A program made the translations under genes and the position numbers. Source: Mariannaea sp. PMI_226 (lineage: Eukaryota > Ascomycota > Sordariomycetes > Hypocreales > Nectriaceae). Taken from it: a DNA stretch of 64,000 nt. The notes below the pieces were generated by a model. That model had not been told where the DNA came from, did not search any database, and worked only from the letters and a program-made list of their open reading frames with translations. This document shows positions 10,138 through 21,060 of the stretch, one piece after another. Within the stretch, counting starts at the first letter, position 1. Every line of letters starts with the position of its first letter. The stretch covers positions 2,542,001-2,606,000 of the forward strand of contig JANFOG010000001.1 in assembly GCA_024336345.1 (NCBI GenBank), read 5' to 3'.

Positions 10138-11787
10138 ATGAAGATGAAGCTCCCTCACAAATCCGTCCCCGCCCTAGCGGCTGGTGCTCTTCTCGCCTTG
10201 GCCCCGACTGTTTCTGCTCATTCTTGGATCGAGTATGCCAAGAAACTCGCCAAGAACGGAACAATGATTGGCCCAACTGGCTATCCACGAGGCTATATAT
10301 CTCGAGACTCAACCAACCCTCCTTACTCCGACTCGATCCCCCAGAATATCTTGCCCATAGCTGGCCAGGCCGCCTACTCGGGCAACGAGATCCTCAACAA
10401 ATTCAAGTATGAGCCAAACCCAAGCTTCCCCATGCTTGAGGCCGCCCCCGGCGACTACGTTGCCATCATGCACCTTGAGAACGGCCACACCACTCTCCCC
10501 CAGAACCAGCCCCTAAAGCCCAAGAATCGCGGCACCGTCTACTTCTACGGCACCTCTGAGCCCAAGGACGAGGAGAAGCTATTTGATGTCCATCTCCTCT
10601 GGAACAAGGACGGCACCGGCGGCGACAAGCGAGGCAGGCTCCTCGCTACACGCAACTACGACGATGGCCAGTGCTATCAGAACAATCCTGGTGTCCTCAG
10701 CGTCGACCGCGCCACCCAGTACGCGAGCCAGGGTGCCAAACATGACGAGGAGCTCGCGTGCCAGTCCGACATCAAGCTCCCCGAGGACCTGAAGGAAGGC
10801 TCCGTCTACACCGTCTACTGGTACTGGGACTGGCCTGACCTGAACGCCGAGAAGATGGACGTTGCGGCCACTACTAACGGCAAGTTTCCTTGGGCGGGCA
10901 CCTTTATGCGCGGCTTGAAGGACCCCAACGGCTTCACCATGGATGCCATCTCCAAGAACGAGAGCTACTCCAGCGTCATCGACATCAAGATCACTGGATC
11001 CAGCGCTGCTTCATTCGCCGCCAAGGACACAGTGGCCCTGGACTATGTCGCCGACCAGAACATCTACTCGGTGGGCATCGAAGCACAGATGCTAAACAAC
11101 TTCCAGGTCGAAGTCAACGGCCCCGGGAACACCAACGGCGGTAGTAGCACCGGTACGCCCGTCGCGACCAATCCTGCGACTGGTCCTACCACCACTCCTG
11201 CATCTGCCCCTGCGGCAGTTCCTACTACTGCTGCTAATGGAGGTTCGAATGGCGGTGTTACGACTGTCACTGTCACGCAAACGGTCCAGCCTCCCCCTTC
11301 TATTAGCACCGTCTATGTCACCGTGCCCGCAAATCAGGCGTCCGAGCCTACCTCGACCACCACCAAGACCCTTCGGATCACTAAACCCGTCACCGCCACT
11401 AACGGCGATGACTCGGCCGCAAATCCAACCTCCGCCCCCTCCACCTCCACTCAATACATCTTCTTCACCACACATATCCGCAAGCCGACCCCTCAACCAA
11501 CTTCGACTGTTGTCAAGATCATCACCACTCATATCAACCGCGGGGGTCAAGACTCGGCCAAGAATACCGGCATCCCTGGCGGATCTTTCCAAGAAACTGT
11601 TCTACCAGAGAATATCCCGAGCACTTCTCAGACCACTGTCCAACCTACTGGGACTATCCCGGGTCGCACATTTCAAGAGACTGTGATTCCTGACGATAGT
11701 AAACCAACCACAACTTCTGTCGTCTATGCTCGAGCGAACCAAGTTCCATACCGTCGACGCACTAACTGGGCCCTCGGTGCTCACTAG
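10138..11787 (+). CDS. Secreted DUF7492-like protein with N-terminal histidine; Ser/Thr/Pro-rich tail
   Basis: No intron; 549 residues. The 10138 ATG is the first in frame and opens a clear signal peptide: basic MKMK start, Ala/Leu core and cleavage after VSA, leaving His as residue 1 of the mature chain (HSWIEYAKKL). The next about 320 residues carry features I associate with the fungal DUF7492 family: GPTGYPRGY, ENGHTTLPQNQP, GGDKRGRLLATRNYDDGQCY and YTVYWYWDWP. The remainder is low-complexity Thr/Pro/Ser with repeated TTHI and FQETV segments, probably O-glycosylated. There is no C-terminal GPI-type hydrophobic tail. The mature N-terminal His plus the internal GH motif recalls the copper-binding histidine brace of lytic polysaccharide monooxygenases; that is inference, and no activity is claimed. 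Likely extracellular or wall-associated. Confidence 0.8.
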   Translation: MKMKLPHKSVPALAAGALLALAPTVSAHSWIEYAKKLAKNGTMIGPTGYPRGYISRDSTNPPYSDSIPQNILPIAGQAAYSGNEILNKFKYEPNPSFPMLEAAPGDYVAIMHLENGHTTLPQNQPLKPKNRGTVYFYGTSEPKDEEKLFDVHLLWNKDGTGGDKRGRLLATRNYDDGQCYQNNPGVLSVDRATQYASQGAKHDEELACQSDIKLPEDLKEGSVYTVYWYWDWPDLNAEKMDVAATTNGKFPWAGTFMRGLKDPNGFTMDAISKNESYSSVIDIKITGSSAASFAAKDTVALDYVADQNIYSVGIEAQMLNNFQVEVNGPGNTNGGSSTGTPVATNPATGPTTTPASAPAAVPTTAANGGSNGGVTTVTVTQTVQPPPSISTVYVTVPANQASEPTSTTTKTLRITKPVTATNGDDSAANPTSAPSTSTQYIFFTTHIRKPTPQPTSTVVKIITTHINRGGQDSAKNTGIPGGSFQETVLPENIPSTSQTTVQPTGTIPGRTFQETVIPDDSKPTTTSVVYARANQVPYRRRTNWALGAH

Positions 11788-12983
11788 ACAAAGTGGCTTC
11801 AACACCAGAGAAGACAAGATATATCCCAAAAAGGGTAAACACGATATTTCGGTCTCTCCCTCTCTTAGGACTTTGAGAGCATAACGCCCTCGCGTTCAGC
11901 AACTGGGAAAAAGAAATGGAACGCATTTCCCCGCCCCCAAGGCTCAACGACTTATGTCTCCTTTCTATTTTTTTCTCTCCTTTCCTTCTTTTCATTCCTC
12001 ATATATATTTTACTCAAAACCTTGACATCTCCAGGAGAAGTCAAGGCTACATACCCCAGGGATAAGCCACAGCCTTCTTGGCACACGGCACAAAGGGCGC
12101 ACAGTGGACCAACCCCAAAAGGCTGGGATACCTCAGGGGGAGGGGGTTACGAAGAGGCAGCATATCAGCGGCGTTGGATACATGATACCACTTGTTTACG
12201 AGCGTCACTCTGTTGCCCCCTGGTGCATTCGGGCTCAGTGGGGAGGAGTCAAAGGCGAAGAACCTCAAACTAAAAAGTCTTTAGTTCCAGGTTTTCTTCG
12301 TCTATATTCTTCCCACCTCCCCCCCTTTTTTTTCATTTGCTATCTTTCTCCATTCTTTCATCTTCCTTCTGCGGGGTTTGGGCTGGTCTGGTTTATGGCA
12401 AAATGGCAGGGATACAACGGAACGGAAATATTTTGCAGGGGGAGTAGAAAACGGATATCGGTTATATTCCAGATATAGGTAGTCTTTGAGAATGCCAAAT
12501 GCGATCTGAAGTTTCAAAAGAAGCAAGAACAATGGAGTGCCTCGTTTGATCCGTTTGCTCGATTTGACGATTCTGAAATAAAATTGTAATATTGTAGTAA
12601 TGAAAGAAGACAGAGCTAACGTTGCTGCTCAATGTTGGACACGCGCGCTTCCGTCTGTTGTGTTTCTTGCTTGAGACAACCTCAGAAGCAAACTCCATTA
12701 TGATGTGCCCTCAAGGGGGTAAATCATTGTTGCAAGGAAGCGTGTGGAATGATTGTACAGGTGAGGAAACCGCCGACGAGAGAGCGGATCAACGAGTATT
12801 CCGACGGGTATCTACATCACCGCTCTTCGTACCTTACACAATGTTCCTGGTTTCCTGTTTCCCCTTTTCATTCCCTCTTCTGTTGGCCACAAAGGTCTAC
12901 CTTTTTTGTGTAGCTATTCCATCCGTCCTCGAGTGACTGTCCCATCCACAAAGGTCTGCGTTACTATACCACAAGGGGGGTAA
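11788..12983. other. Convergent intergenic region
   Basis: About 1.2 kb between two genes that end toward each other, so mainly 3' UTRs and terminators. T-rich and AT-rich tracts occur near 11960-12020 and 12540-12600. No coding frame with family resemblance was found. Confidence 0.6.
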
Positions 12984-14221
12984 CTACATTTCACCACATT
13001 GGGCGATGACCACATCGAGGTTGGGCGTATCCTTGCCTCGGTAGCCGGTCTTTACGCTCTCCATCTGCTTGACAATTTCCATTCCGTCGACAACTTTGCC
13101 GAAGACGACATGCTTGTTGTCGAGGAAGGGAGTGGGAACAGTGGTGATGAAGAACTGGGAGCCGTTGGTGTTGGGGCCAGCGTTCTACACTGAGCATTAG
13201 CCATCCGTCTTGAGTCACAACAGGAATAGTGAAGCAGAAGGGAGCCAAAACATACCGCCATTGAGAGCAGACCAGGTTGATCATGCTTTAGGATAAAATT
13301 CTCGTCCTCAAAGGACTTGAAGCCCCAGATGCACGTGGACCCGGTTCCATCATTGTTAAGGAAATCGCCGCCCTGGCACATGAAATTTGGGATCTGGAGC
13401 TTTGTGTTAGGTTTTTAACCAACATTTCCATACCAAAGCCTGGTTAAGAGAAAGACTGACTATCCGGTGGAACTTGGAACCCTTGTAGCCCTGAGGTCGT
13501 CCGGCAGCGTTCTTGGACGCTCCAGTACAGAACTGATAGAAGTTCTCAGCTGTCTTGGGGACGACATCTTTGAAAAGCTCAAAAGTGATGCGGCCAAGAG
13601 GTTCACCTGTACCGTAGAATGATCAGTTAGTTATGAAGTTATTGCCAATGCCAAATCATGGGACATGGTTGAGTAGCGAGAGATGAACTCCCATCATGCT
13701 TGAGCATAGATTAGTGGTGAGAATAGCTTCAAACGTTCGGGGACTATAAGTCCCCAAAACTGCTAAATAGTGAAAGTATACTATACACAAGTAAAATATA
13801 GAGACTTACCACCAAGAGTGATGTCAAAGAAGACACTGGATAAACGGAAAGCGTTAGAACGAAGAACTTTGCTAATTCACATATACAACGAAGTACAGCA
13901 AGAAGAGCATTGACTCGACTTGTAGCATAGGAAAGGATATGGACTCGGACCGGGTTTGCAGCCGAAGAGGCCGTGAAATCACGTCCGGAGGCCGGCTACG
14001 GGACAACCCCCGAAAGCGGGCCTACATTCCCGAGCAACATGGTTCCCGGGACACCGGGACAGGGAATGGGAAGTGAAAAGTGTGGAAGAGGGGGTGGAGG
14101 CGACATAAGTCCCCCGCGAAGAAATCGAGCGAGGACAGAGGGAGGGGGAGGGGGAGGGGGGAGAAGAGGGAGAAGCAACTTACAGCGGGTTTCCGGATTC
14201 AGGGAGTTGGGTGGGAGGCAT
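12984..14221 (-). CDS. CYP3: Peptidyl-prolyl cis-trans isomerase H-type cyclophilin
   Basis: Cyclophilin H is a proline isomerase associated with the U4/U6 snRNP in eukaryotes. Five exons on the minus strand: 14184-14221, 13810-13835, 13461-13606, 13256-13393 and 12984-13184, joining in frame to 182 residues. Most introns start GTAAGT/GTATGT; intron 3 uses GTCAGT. Cyclophilin signatures are complete: [40 protein letters not shown] and [12 protein letters not shown]. The end, AQCGEM, is characteristic of the H subtype. Catalytic residues equivalent to CypA R55, F60, M61, Q63, F113 and H126 are R69, F74, M75, Q77, F128 and H141. The position equivalent to W121, which contacts cyclosporin, is F136. 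Intron 1 is 348 bp and carries a G-run cluster. The H assignment rests mainly on the ends and on the [17 protein letters not shown] region; a cytosolic CypA-type role cannot be excluded. Confidence 0.9.
14140..14161 (+). repeat. Four-tract G-run cluster (G-quadruplex motif) in cyclophilin intron 1
   Basis: G tracts of 3, 5, 5 and 6 bases are separated by single A residues, a textbook short-loop quadruplex pattern. It lies on the strand opposite the cyclophilin mRNA, inside its first intron (13836-14183). Confidence 0.85.
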
Positions 14222-17200
14222 TGTAAAGGTTGGGGATAGTGAGGAGGGATTCAAGGCGGATTGGCAGGGTGCGAAATGATTCGAGATCAAATTCCTTATC
14301 GACTACAGGTACATACAATACGTAGTCAGGCAAGGTAGCCCAGAGTACGAATACGCTTGGGGCCTGGTTTGACAGAGCTAGGCGCGTATTGCAGTGTTGG
14401 GCGGGTTTTTCACGGCCAGCGGAAACACGGGGCCTTTCTTCCGGTTTGGCGTCCTTGGATGGGCGCTTTGTTCAAGCTGCTCAAGCTGTTCAGGCTGTTC
14501 AAGCCGTTTTTTTTTTCTCTGCTTCCATCCAATCTCATTTTTCTCCTAGATTGAAAAGGTCATGGTAGGGAAAGCGAGCCGAATGATCCATAAAACCCGA
14601 CCCCCTCCCCCGTTCCCCGCCGTTTCCCCCCAGCCACACTCACTTGCGTCTTTGAGGCATTATTACTTTTGAGACGTTGTTGGAGATGGCCGGGGAAAAA
14701 CCAACATCACCTCCCTTTCTGGGTTTACAGGACGAGGGACGGAGTAGGTTGGAGGGGCCCTTTACGATTCATTTGGGCCTGAATTTTTTTTTAACCAAAA
14801 AATCATGCTTGATAGGAATGTAGTATTAATTACCCGATTCTAAGCATCCACCTACCTTGGGACATACCTGTACGTACAGCTTGGTCGCAGGACTATTGAC
14901 GTAGCAGACATCTGTACGGGTTCAGGATTTATTATGCACCTACATAGGAAAAACCTTGGAAGACAATCCCGTATCGCGTTAAATGTCGATACCAGCACAC
15001 GTCAAGCTCGACCTGCAGGAGGAGCCCCTGCTTGCCTACTGCATAGTTCAGTACCTAGTGCTACCCATCCTGGCCCTGGCATCCGGGGGCGCCGGGGGCC
15101 ATACTTGTCGGCACCAGGAGGGGGAAGAGAGGGGAATTCATTTTTGGCAATGTAACGCCATCGGACGCGGGGAAATGCAAAAAGAGGCGGCAAGTTCACC
15201 TTGAACGATAGTAGACCTATCATTCGGGACAACTCGAAGCCGCTTGTTAGTGCGTTTGTGAGCTCATGAACCTACCATACCTTTGGGTGCTGAGTCGGCT
15301 GCTCTGCATCGCCCTCTTCGAGCATGGTTATTCGTCAAAGCTCAGCCAAAAAGTTGTCAAAGCTACGGAAAGTCCCTTCGCTCTGGCGTTGTTGTGCGTC
15401 ATGCCCTCTGCTCTCTGCTGGCGAGAGGCGGACTTGTGACGATCTCTAGCTCTTTTTAAGACCAATTAACTCGACTTTACAGCGGTATGGGTGTGTACCT
15501 TCGTGAGTGTGTGTATCTGTTAGTCAGACGGGAGAGGGGGACGCCTTGCAATGCGCCCATTGCCTGCCCCAAAACCGTTTGTAGGTTCACCGTTGCTCAC
15601 AAGACGGTCGGAAGAACTCTGTTCAGACGGCGTATGCCGGTAGAGGACTTCGTACTTAGCGTCTAAGACCCCCCAATTCACCAGTCAATGACGTTCACGC
15701 ACCCACAGCGATCCATCTAACCGTCTTTCAAGCTGGATCGCATCAGCCTTTCCACCCCCTTGCTTGTGATGCGCGGAACGTGTAAGTTCGACGGGGGAGG
15801 GAGGTCAGATTTCTAAGCAGATGTCTGGGACATGTAAGAGGATTGGGTCTTTGGGGAATGAATAGCGTTATGTGCAGAGTATCCGTACGCCAATTGCCCA
15901 TCGCAGCCTTGCGGGGTGTCTGAGGTGCTCCATAATATAAACCATGTCGTCGACTGCAGTTGGTGATACGTATGAGGTAGTGTATTTTGCACAGCCCGAT
16001 TTGCTTGCGTATATCGGCCAGGTTTTTTACCCTTCTGATTCCTAAGCTTACTGCTTCCAACTATGGACGCATAGAATACACATGTAAGGAAAGCCGTCTA
16101 AGCCGAGATCCTTTGCACAAGCGTAGCTTAGCAAGTGACCTAGCTATTAGTCAGAAAGATAGACTGCCAACACAGCACAGCCCAAAAAGGATTTCGCATT
16201 TTTTGTCTTCCATGTCCATGTGTCAGTCACCTGTTGATCAATCCCCCAATTTGACGGCGAGGGCAATGGACTAGTTGGATTTAGCGATCTTGAAGAATGA
16301 TGGTTCATCATGGTACCCGTTTAGCACCAGAACCCAAATGTGCAAATGATCTTCACAACTGCCGGCACCGGCGGAGAAGAGAGCCCCGTCCCTTGTTCGA
16401 AAAGCGCCTGTTCAAAAGGATCATCGAAAGAAAAAAAAAAAAGGTTGACTTGACTCCTAGTGAGAAGGACAATGGTCCAATGGGAAAAATATCTGAAATA
16501 ACTAAGCGGTCGGCGTTCTATGGTTCCCGTCACAGCCGAATGAGCCGTTTCTTCCGTTGGAAGATCTGCGGCCGTCCCCAGTCAGCCATGACATCTGACT
16601 TGGTGGAAGTTGATATGAAAAAAAAAAAGGTGCAGATAGAGCAAAAGACTACTACCGATGCTGTAGTCAACAGATAGAAGGATGCCCTAGCTATCTAGGC
16701 GATTTCTTTGGCTTTTTTCTTTATTTCTATTTTTTTTCTCTTTTCATTTATTTTAACATATGTTTTACTTCAGTATTTTTTCCCAAAATGTTTTTCCCTG
16801 TCTTCGATGACAATCTCCATATGTTGGAGGCCTGGTAGGAAGAGCGAGTCGTATCTGGAGTTTTGGGTGATGTCAATGAGTATTTGGAATCAGAGCTGAG
16901 CCAATTAAGACGAGAATGGCAAGCTAACAAATGGCAAAGGCCAAGGACTCCCACCATTGTGCATGACAAGCTCGGGTTGCTTTGGGGGCACAAAACAAGG
17001 TCGCGCCAAACCAGGTTTCCACCAGTCTGATGTGATCCATTTGGTTCAAGGATGTGCCAGTCAAGCATCTGTATGGACGGTCTCTCTCTTTTTTTCAAGC
17101 GTTTGAACCCACCTGGCCCGAACTGCCTAAGCGGTAGTATGTCGGGAAGAGCTTGTAGCCAGTGCAAATATCATGTCAAGATATACTGTAGTAGACTCCG

Positions 17201-20200
17201 TTTCAAGCGTCGGAGCTGCTCCGTCAGATTGACAGCAGCGCCCTGCATTGATTAGAAGATGCACCGATGCTTTCTTTATTTAGGTATGCGCAAGTCAACC
17301 ATACGAGCATTTGCCTTTTCTTTACGGAGGACTTTGGTATGCATGTCTCAGATATTCGCATTTTACGAAGCCATTGTTAATTGATTGTTTGCATTGTTCT
17401 TACCTATAACACTACAGCATGTATGGGACGTGCAACAATTAAATTACTTTGTAGGAAGCTACCTAAGGTGGTTTAGTTCCCTCCAAACACTGGCAACACT
17501 GGTTGAACCCACTACGTTTCATCTGGGCAGCGAAAAGGGCTGGAGCTTGCCCGGGTATAATTGAACAGAGAGTCATGGCAGGTGGACACCGTAATTTATG
17601 GAAACACTCAAGTCGCGGAAAGAGAAAGAATGAAAAAAATTTAAAACATTTCTGCGCCCAATCTTGGACGTCGTCATAGTGTCTGTAGCAAAGCCCTCCC
17701 CTGCGGTGCTGAGGCAGGGTTATATCCTAGTCGAGAGGCCGGACAAAACGGTCACACATAGACAATTACTTCGTATTCATGGGCGTGTTGAGAAGCGGCC
17801 CCCCATGCAGTTGGAATAACATGGCGTATACGGAGTACACCGTCCAAAATACACCAACATAATTTCTTTTCTTCTTCTTATTCTTTTTACGCCTTCTTTT
17901 ACGCCTGTCTGCTCACGGGGGTAGATTTTCTCGCAAATTGTAGATGCTGATATTTCGGCTACTTGGCTAATATCAAGTAATCTGCCCATGATCATCATGA
18001 GATGCAAATCCCAGCCACAATGGTGTCACCAAGGGCAGGGGAATGCTATGATCGTCTCCATGGAACAAGCTTATTCTTTACAATCCCCCCTTGCAACATA
18101 AAAGTCTGGATAGTATTATCGTACCTAAGAGAAATAATGCAATTTTTATTGATGGGATGCGATTGTCAATTCGTTCGAACACTGTAGACACAACATTCAC
18201 TTTATAATGATGTATCTACTCGGGTGAGATCACTACTAAAGAAAGCTATGCTCTATAATGAAGTACTCAGATACATATAGATACATTGAACTTTGACAGC
18301 TCTCTACTAGTCGATTATGGTCACCTCCCAACATAGACACGAGCGCCAATGACAGGATGAGACAGCGCAAGGCAAGACGGGAAGCTTTTTACTAACGGGT
18401 GGAAAGTCGCCGGGCTGGACCAATGCTGCAGCCACCGTCGCCAGAGTTGAGCCCATGACAAGCTTCCGGATTCACCGCACGTCGCACATGATCTTCTAAG
18501 CCTAAAAAGTTTACAGAATAGTAGCTGTTAGATGAACTAGGCTGGTTGAGCTGGTTGATTGATCTTCATACTCGTTTTTGTTTGTGGCCTAGGCACCAAG
18601 TAGTGTCCGCCTTGTCCGTGATGATCCACCTGATGAACTTACGTGAATAAGGCCATTGATGAGTATCATTTTGAAAGCTCCCATTGTTGGGAGCACATAT
18701 CGCGAACTGGCCGGGACTGAGACATCTGACCAGCATTCGTCGGCGGACAATCATTGCCCCGTGGTTGACCTGGGGCGAGACTGGGGATGCAGTAAATAGT
18801 AGAATGCATCTGTGAGAAGGCCCAAATCCGCTTCGATAATAATAGCCCTGAGTAGTAAATTGAGATGAGATGTAAAATCATTCGTGCAATTTTTTATCCT
18901 ATATTTTGGGTTCACGAACGGTGACGAACTTTGTCGCTACCAGTCATGTGCGAGATTGACAGCGCCAATGCTGTCTCAGTTGACTGTTCCTCAATCCATC
19001 ATAATTACTGAAAAGATAACCCTCTCCTTAGATCTCCCTCGTCACACATCTGTCACTTCACTTGTCACTGTTGGCGCCGCTGGTCGTGTGCCTCAATCCT
19101 TGCTCAGATCGCCCGCACACGGTAGCTCCACACCTAGCCCGCGGTCCAGCTGCGCCACTGAGTGTCCGCTCGGAAGCGCAAGAATCCGGGCTTGAGCGAA
19201 GAGTAGCAACAGGGGAACGGAGAAAGGCGCCAAAGAGGCTGTTCCTTGGGATGGGAAACGGTCCAGATCTTTCTGGAGAGCTCCGTTTTGCAAAGGAGGT
19301 GAGCACTGATGTAACTCACTGTTTCCGTTTGTGTTGCACGTTTGTGAGCTGGTGAGGATCATCCATAAGGGATTGGATGTTTCTTTAATTGGGTGCAGTG
19401 CAGTGCAGCGGAGTGCGGATGCATTGTCTCTACCCCCCCTCAATGGCCATCTAATTTGGAACAGATCCTTCCTCAGTTGAAAGGGAAAAATACCAGGGAG
19501 CGCCGTGATCCAGGGAGACAATATCTCGAACGCAGTCCAACAACAGATGATGAGAAAGGAACAAAAACAAAACCCCAAAAAACCCGGCCTGCTTTCCGAC
19601 TTGCATTACTCAGAACTGAGTATTGAATTATGAGCACAGCCTGCAAGGATCCGAGCGAATGGCGTATAAGCGGCGTATTCATGTTACGCGCAGGGCCTTT
19701 CCGCAAGTTTGAAACCCCCAAAGTGGCGTATCAGTGCTCACAAGGCCAACATCATTCAGCGAGAAACGGCTTGCTGCAGGTCTCAGTACAACGAATCCTT
19801 GGACTGACTAGCATTCGACGGCAAAAAGGAAAAAAAAAAAAAAAGATTTACGTAGTTAGATTGCGCTCCTCCCCCAGGCCAGTGGAAAAATAAAAATTTC
19901 CTCCATATGGAGATCTTCTAGGACCACTGTAATTGGGAGTTGATATCTATGTCACTGAACATCAGCCCGGTCTCAACTTGGCCATAGTGTTGGGGGGGTT
20001 CTTAGAGACCGTCGATGGCTTCAAGTGGCTTTCAGGGCCTTGGCTCAGCTGGACAGACCCATAGCCAGTTCTGAGGCCATTATTTTTTTTTTCCCCCCCG
20101 CCCTCCCCCCGCCTCACTTCAACCACGTCAGGATCAGGTACCCTTGCACAGTATTTCCCACGGCCTTTGCTTGCTCCCAGGTACATCCCACAGTACCTCC

Positions 20201-21060
20201 TCGACTTGGCTAAGCCTTCGTAGAGAGTCCCACTCTAATTCTTACACATTCGACGCTTCTAGCCAGTCATTGATGGCCATTCCACGCTTGTTGACCCCGG
20301 GGCACCGTGCGCCCATGCCTCTCCATTCCTCTCTCTGTCCCCTCGCGCCCTTTTCCTGTGTATTCCATCGTACTTCCGTCTAGACGGGGTACCCTACCTC
20401 CAGATACATACCTCTTAGGAGATAGCCGTCTCATACCCTACCTCCTTCAGGTACCTCCCCTACCCACTTTGCGCGCCAACTCTCGCAGCAGCATCCCCCT
20501 CGTCTCGCTTTCCCGTCTTTCTACCTATTGCGTCCCGGCTCGTCTTAGTAGGTATTAGACAGTACGTATCTCGACCAGCCCAGTCTCAGTCCCAGTCCCA
20601 GTCCCAGTCCCCCAGTGCCATCCATTTCGAGTTGACACTCCGCCTCCGCCCGTCACCCCATCTCCATACAAACCACCACCTTTCAGCCGTAATCCGTTCC
20701 ATCTCCGTCCGTTCTTTTTCCATCTCTCCCGCCCAGTCATCCCGTCGGGACGATTCATTCTTCATCCTTTGCATCGCCTCTTTTCCTTCTACTGGGCTCC
20801 ACAGATCGAGTCCTCGTGCTGCAGTAGTAGCCATCGAGTGCATAAGGTTGCTGGATATAAGATTGAAATCTTCCTTCCACGCTTCCCTCCCGCATTTCCC
20901 GATTCTCGATTCGCCCGCCCCAGCCTCTGCAAGGGTCTTCTCTTCTCGTGTCTGGTTTTCCTTCACCACAGCCCATGGTACCCGTACGGCAGCTCCCGAG
21001 TCAATTCGAGCCTGCTTCCCATCGCTCAAATCTTATCATCGTCTCGGTCCGCCTGTGAAG
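14222..21060. other. 6.8 kb region without supportable genes
   Basis: No frame in this stretch shows family motifs, sustained coding character or a splice-consistent exon chain; the longest frames (for example 15743-16060, 16297-16677 and 16748-17167) read as random sequence. It contains the promoter of the cyclophilin gene (left end) and, from about 20370 to 21060, the pyrimidine-rich promoter and leader of the RING gene, with repeated TACCTCC/GGTACCTCC-type words near 20390-20465 and a CAGTCC-type tandem at 20580-20612. I found no convincing tRNA or transposon end. A fast-evolving or non-coding RNA gene could be missed by eye. Confidence 0.5.

Noticed and set aside
16297..16677. 126-codon + strand open frame rich in Lys/Arg
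   Set aside because: Composition follows A-rich DNA; no motif, no splice partners, no family resemblance.
16748..17167. 139-codon minus-strand open frame
   Set aside because: Random-looking residue order and no recognisable domain.
20632..21060. N-terminal extension of the RING protein frame by 143 codons
   Set aside because: No ATG in the extension, strong CT bias; a pyrimidine-rich 5' leader explains it.
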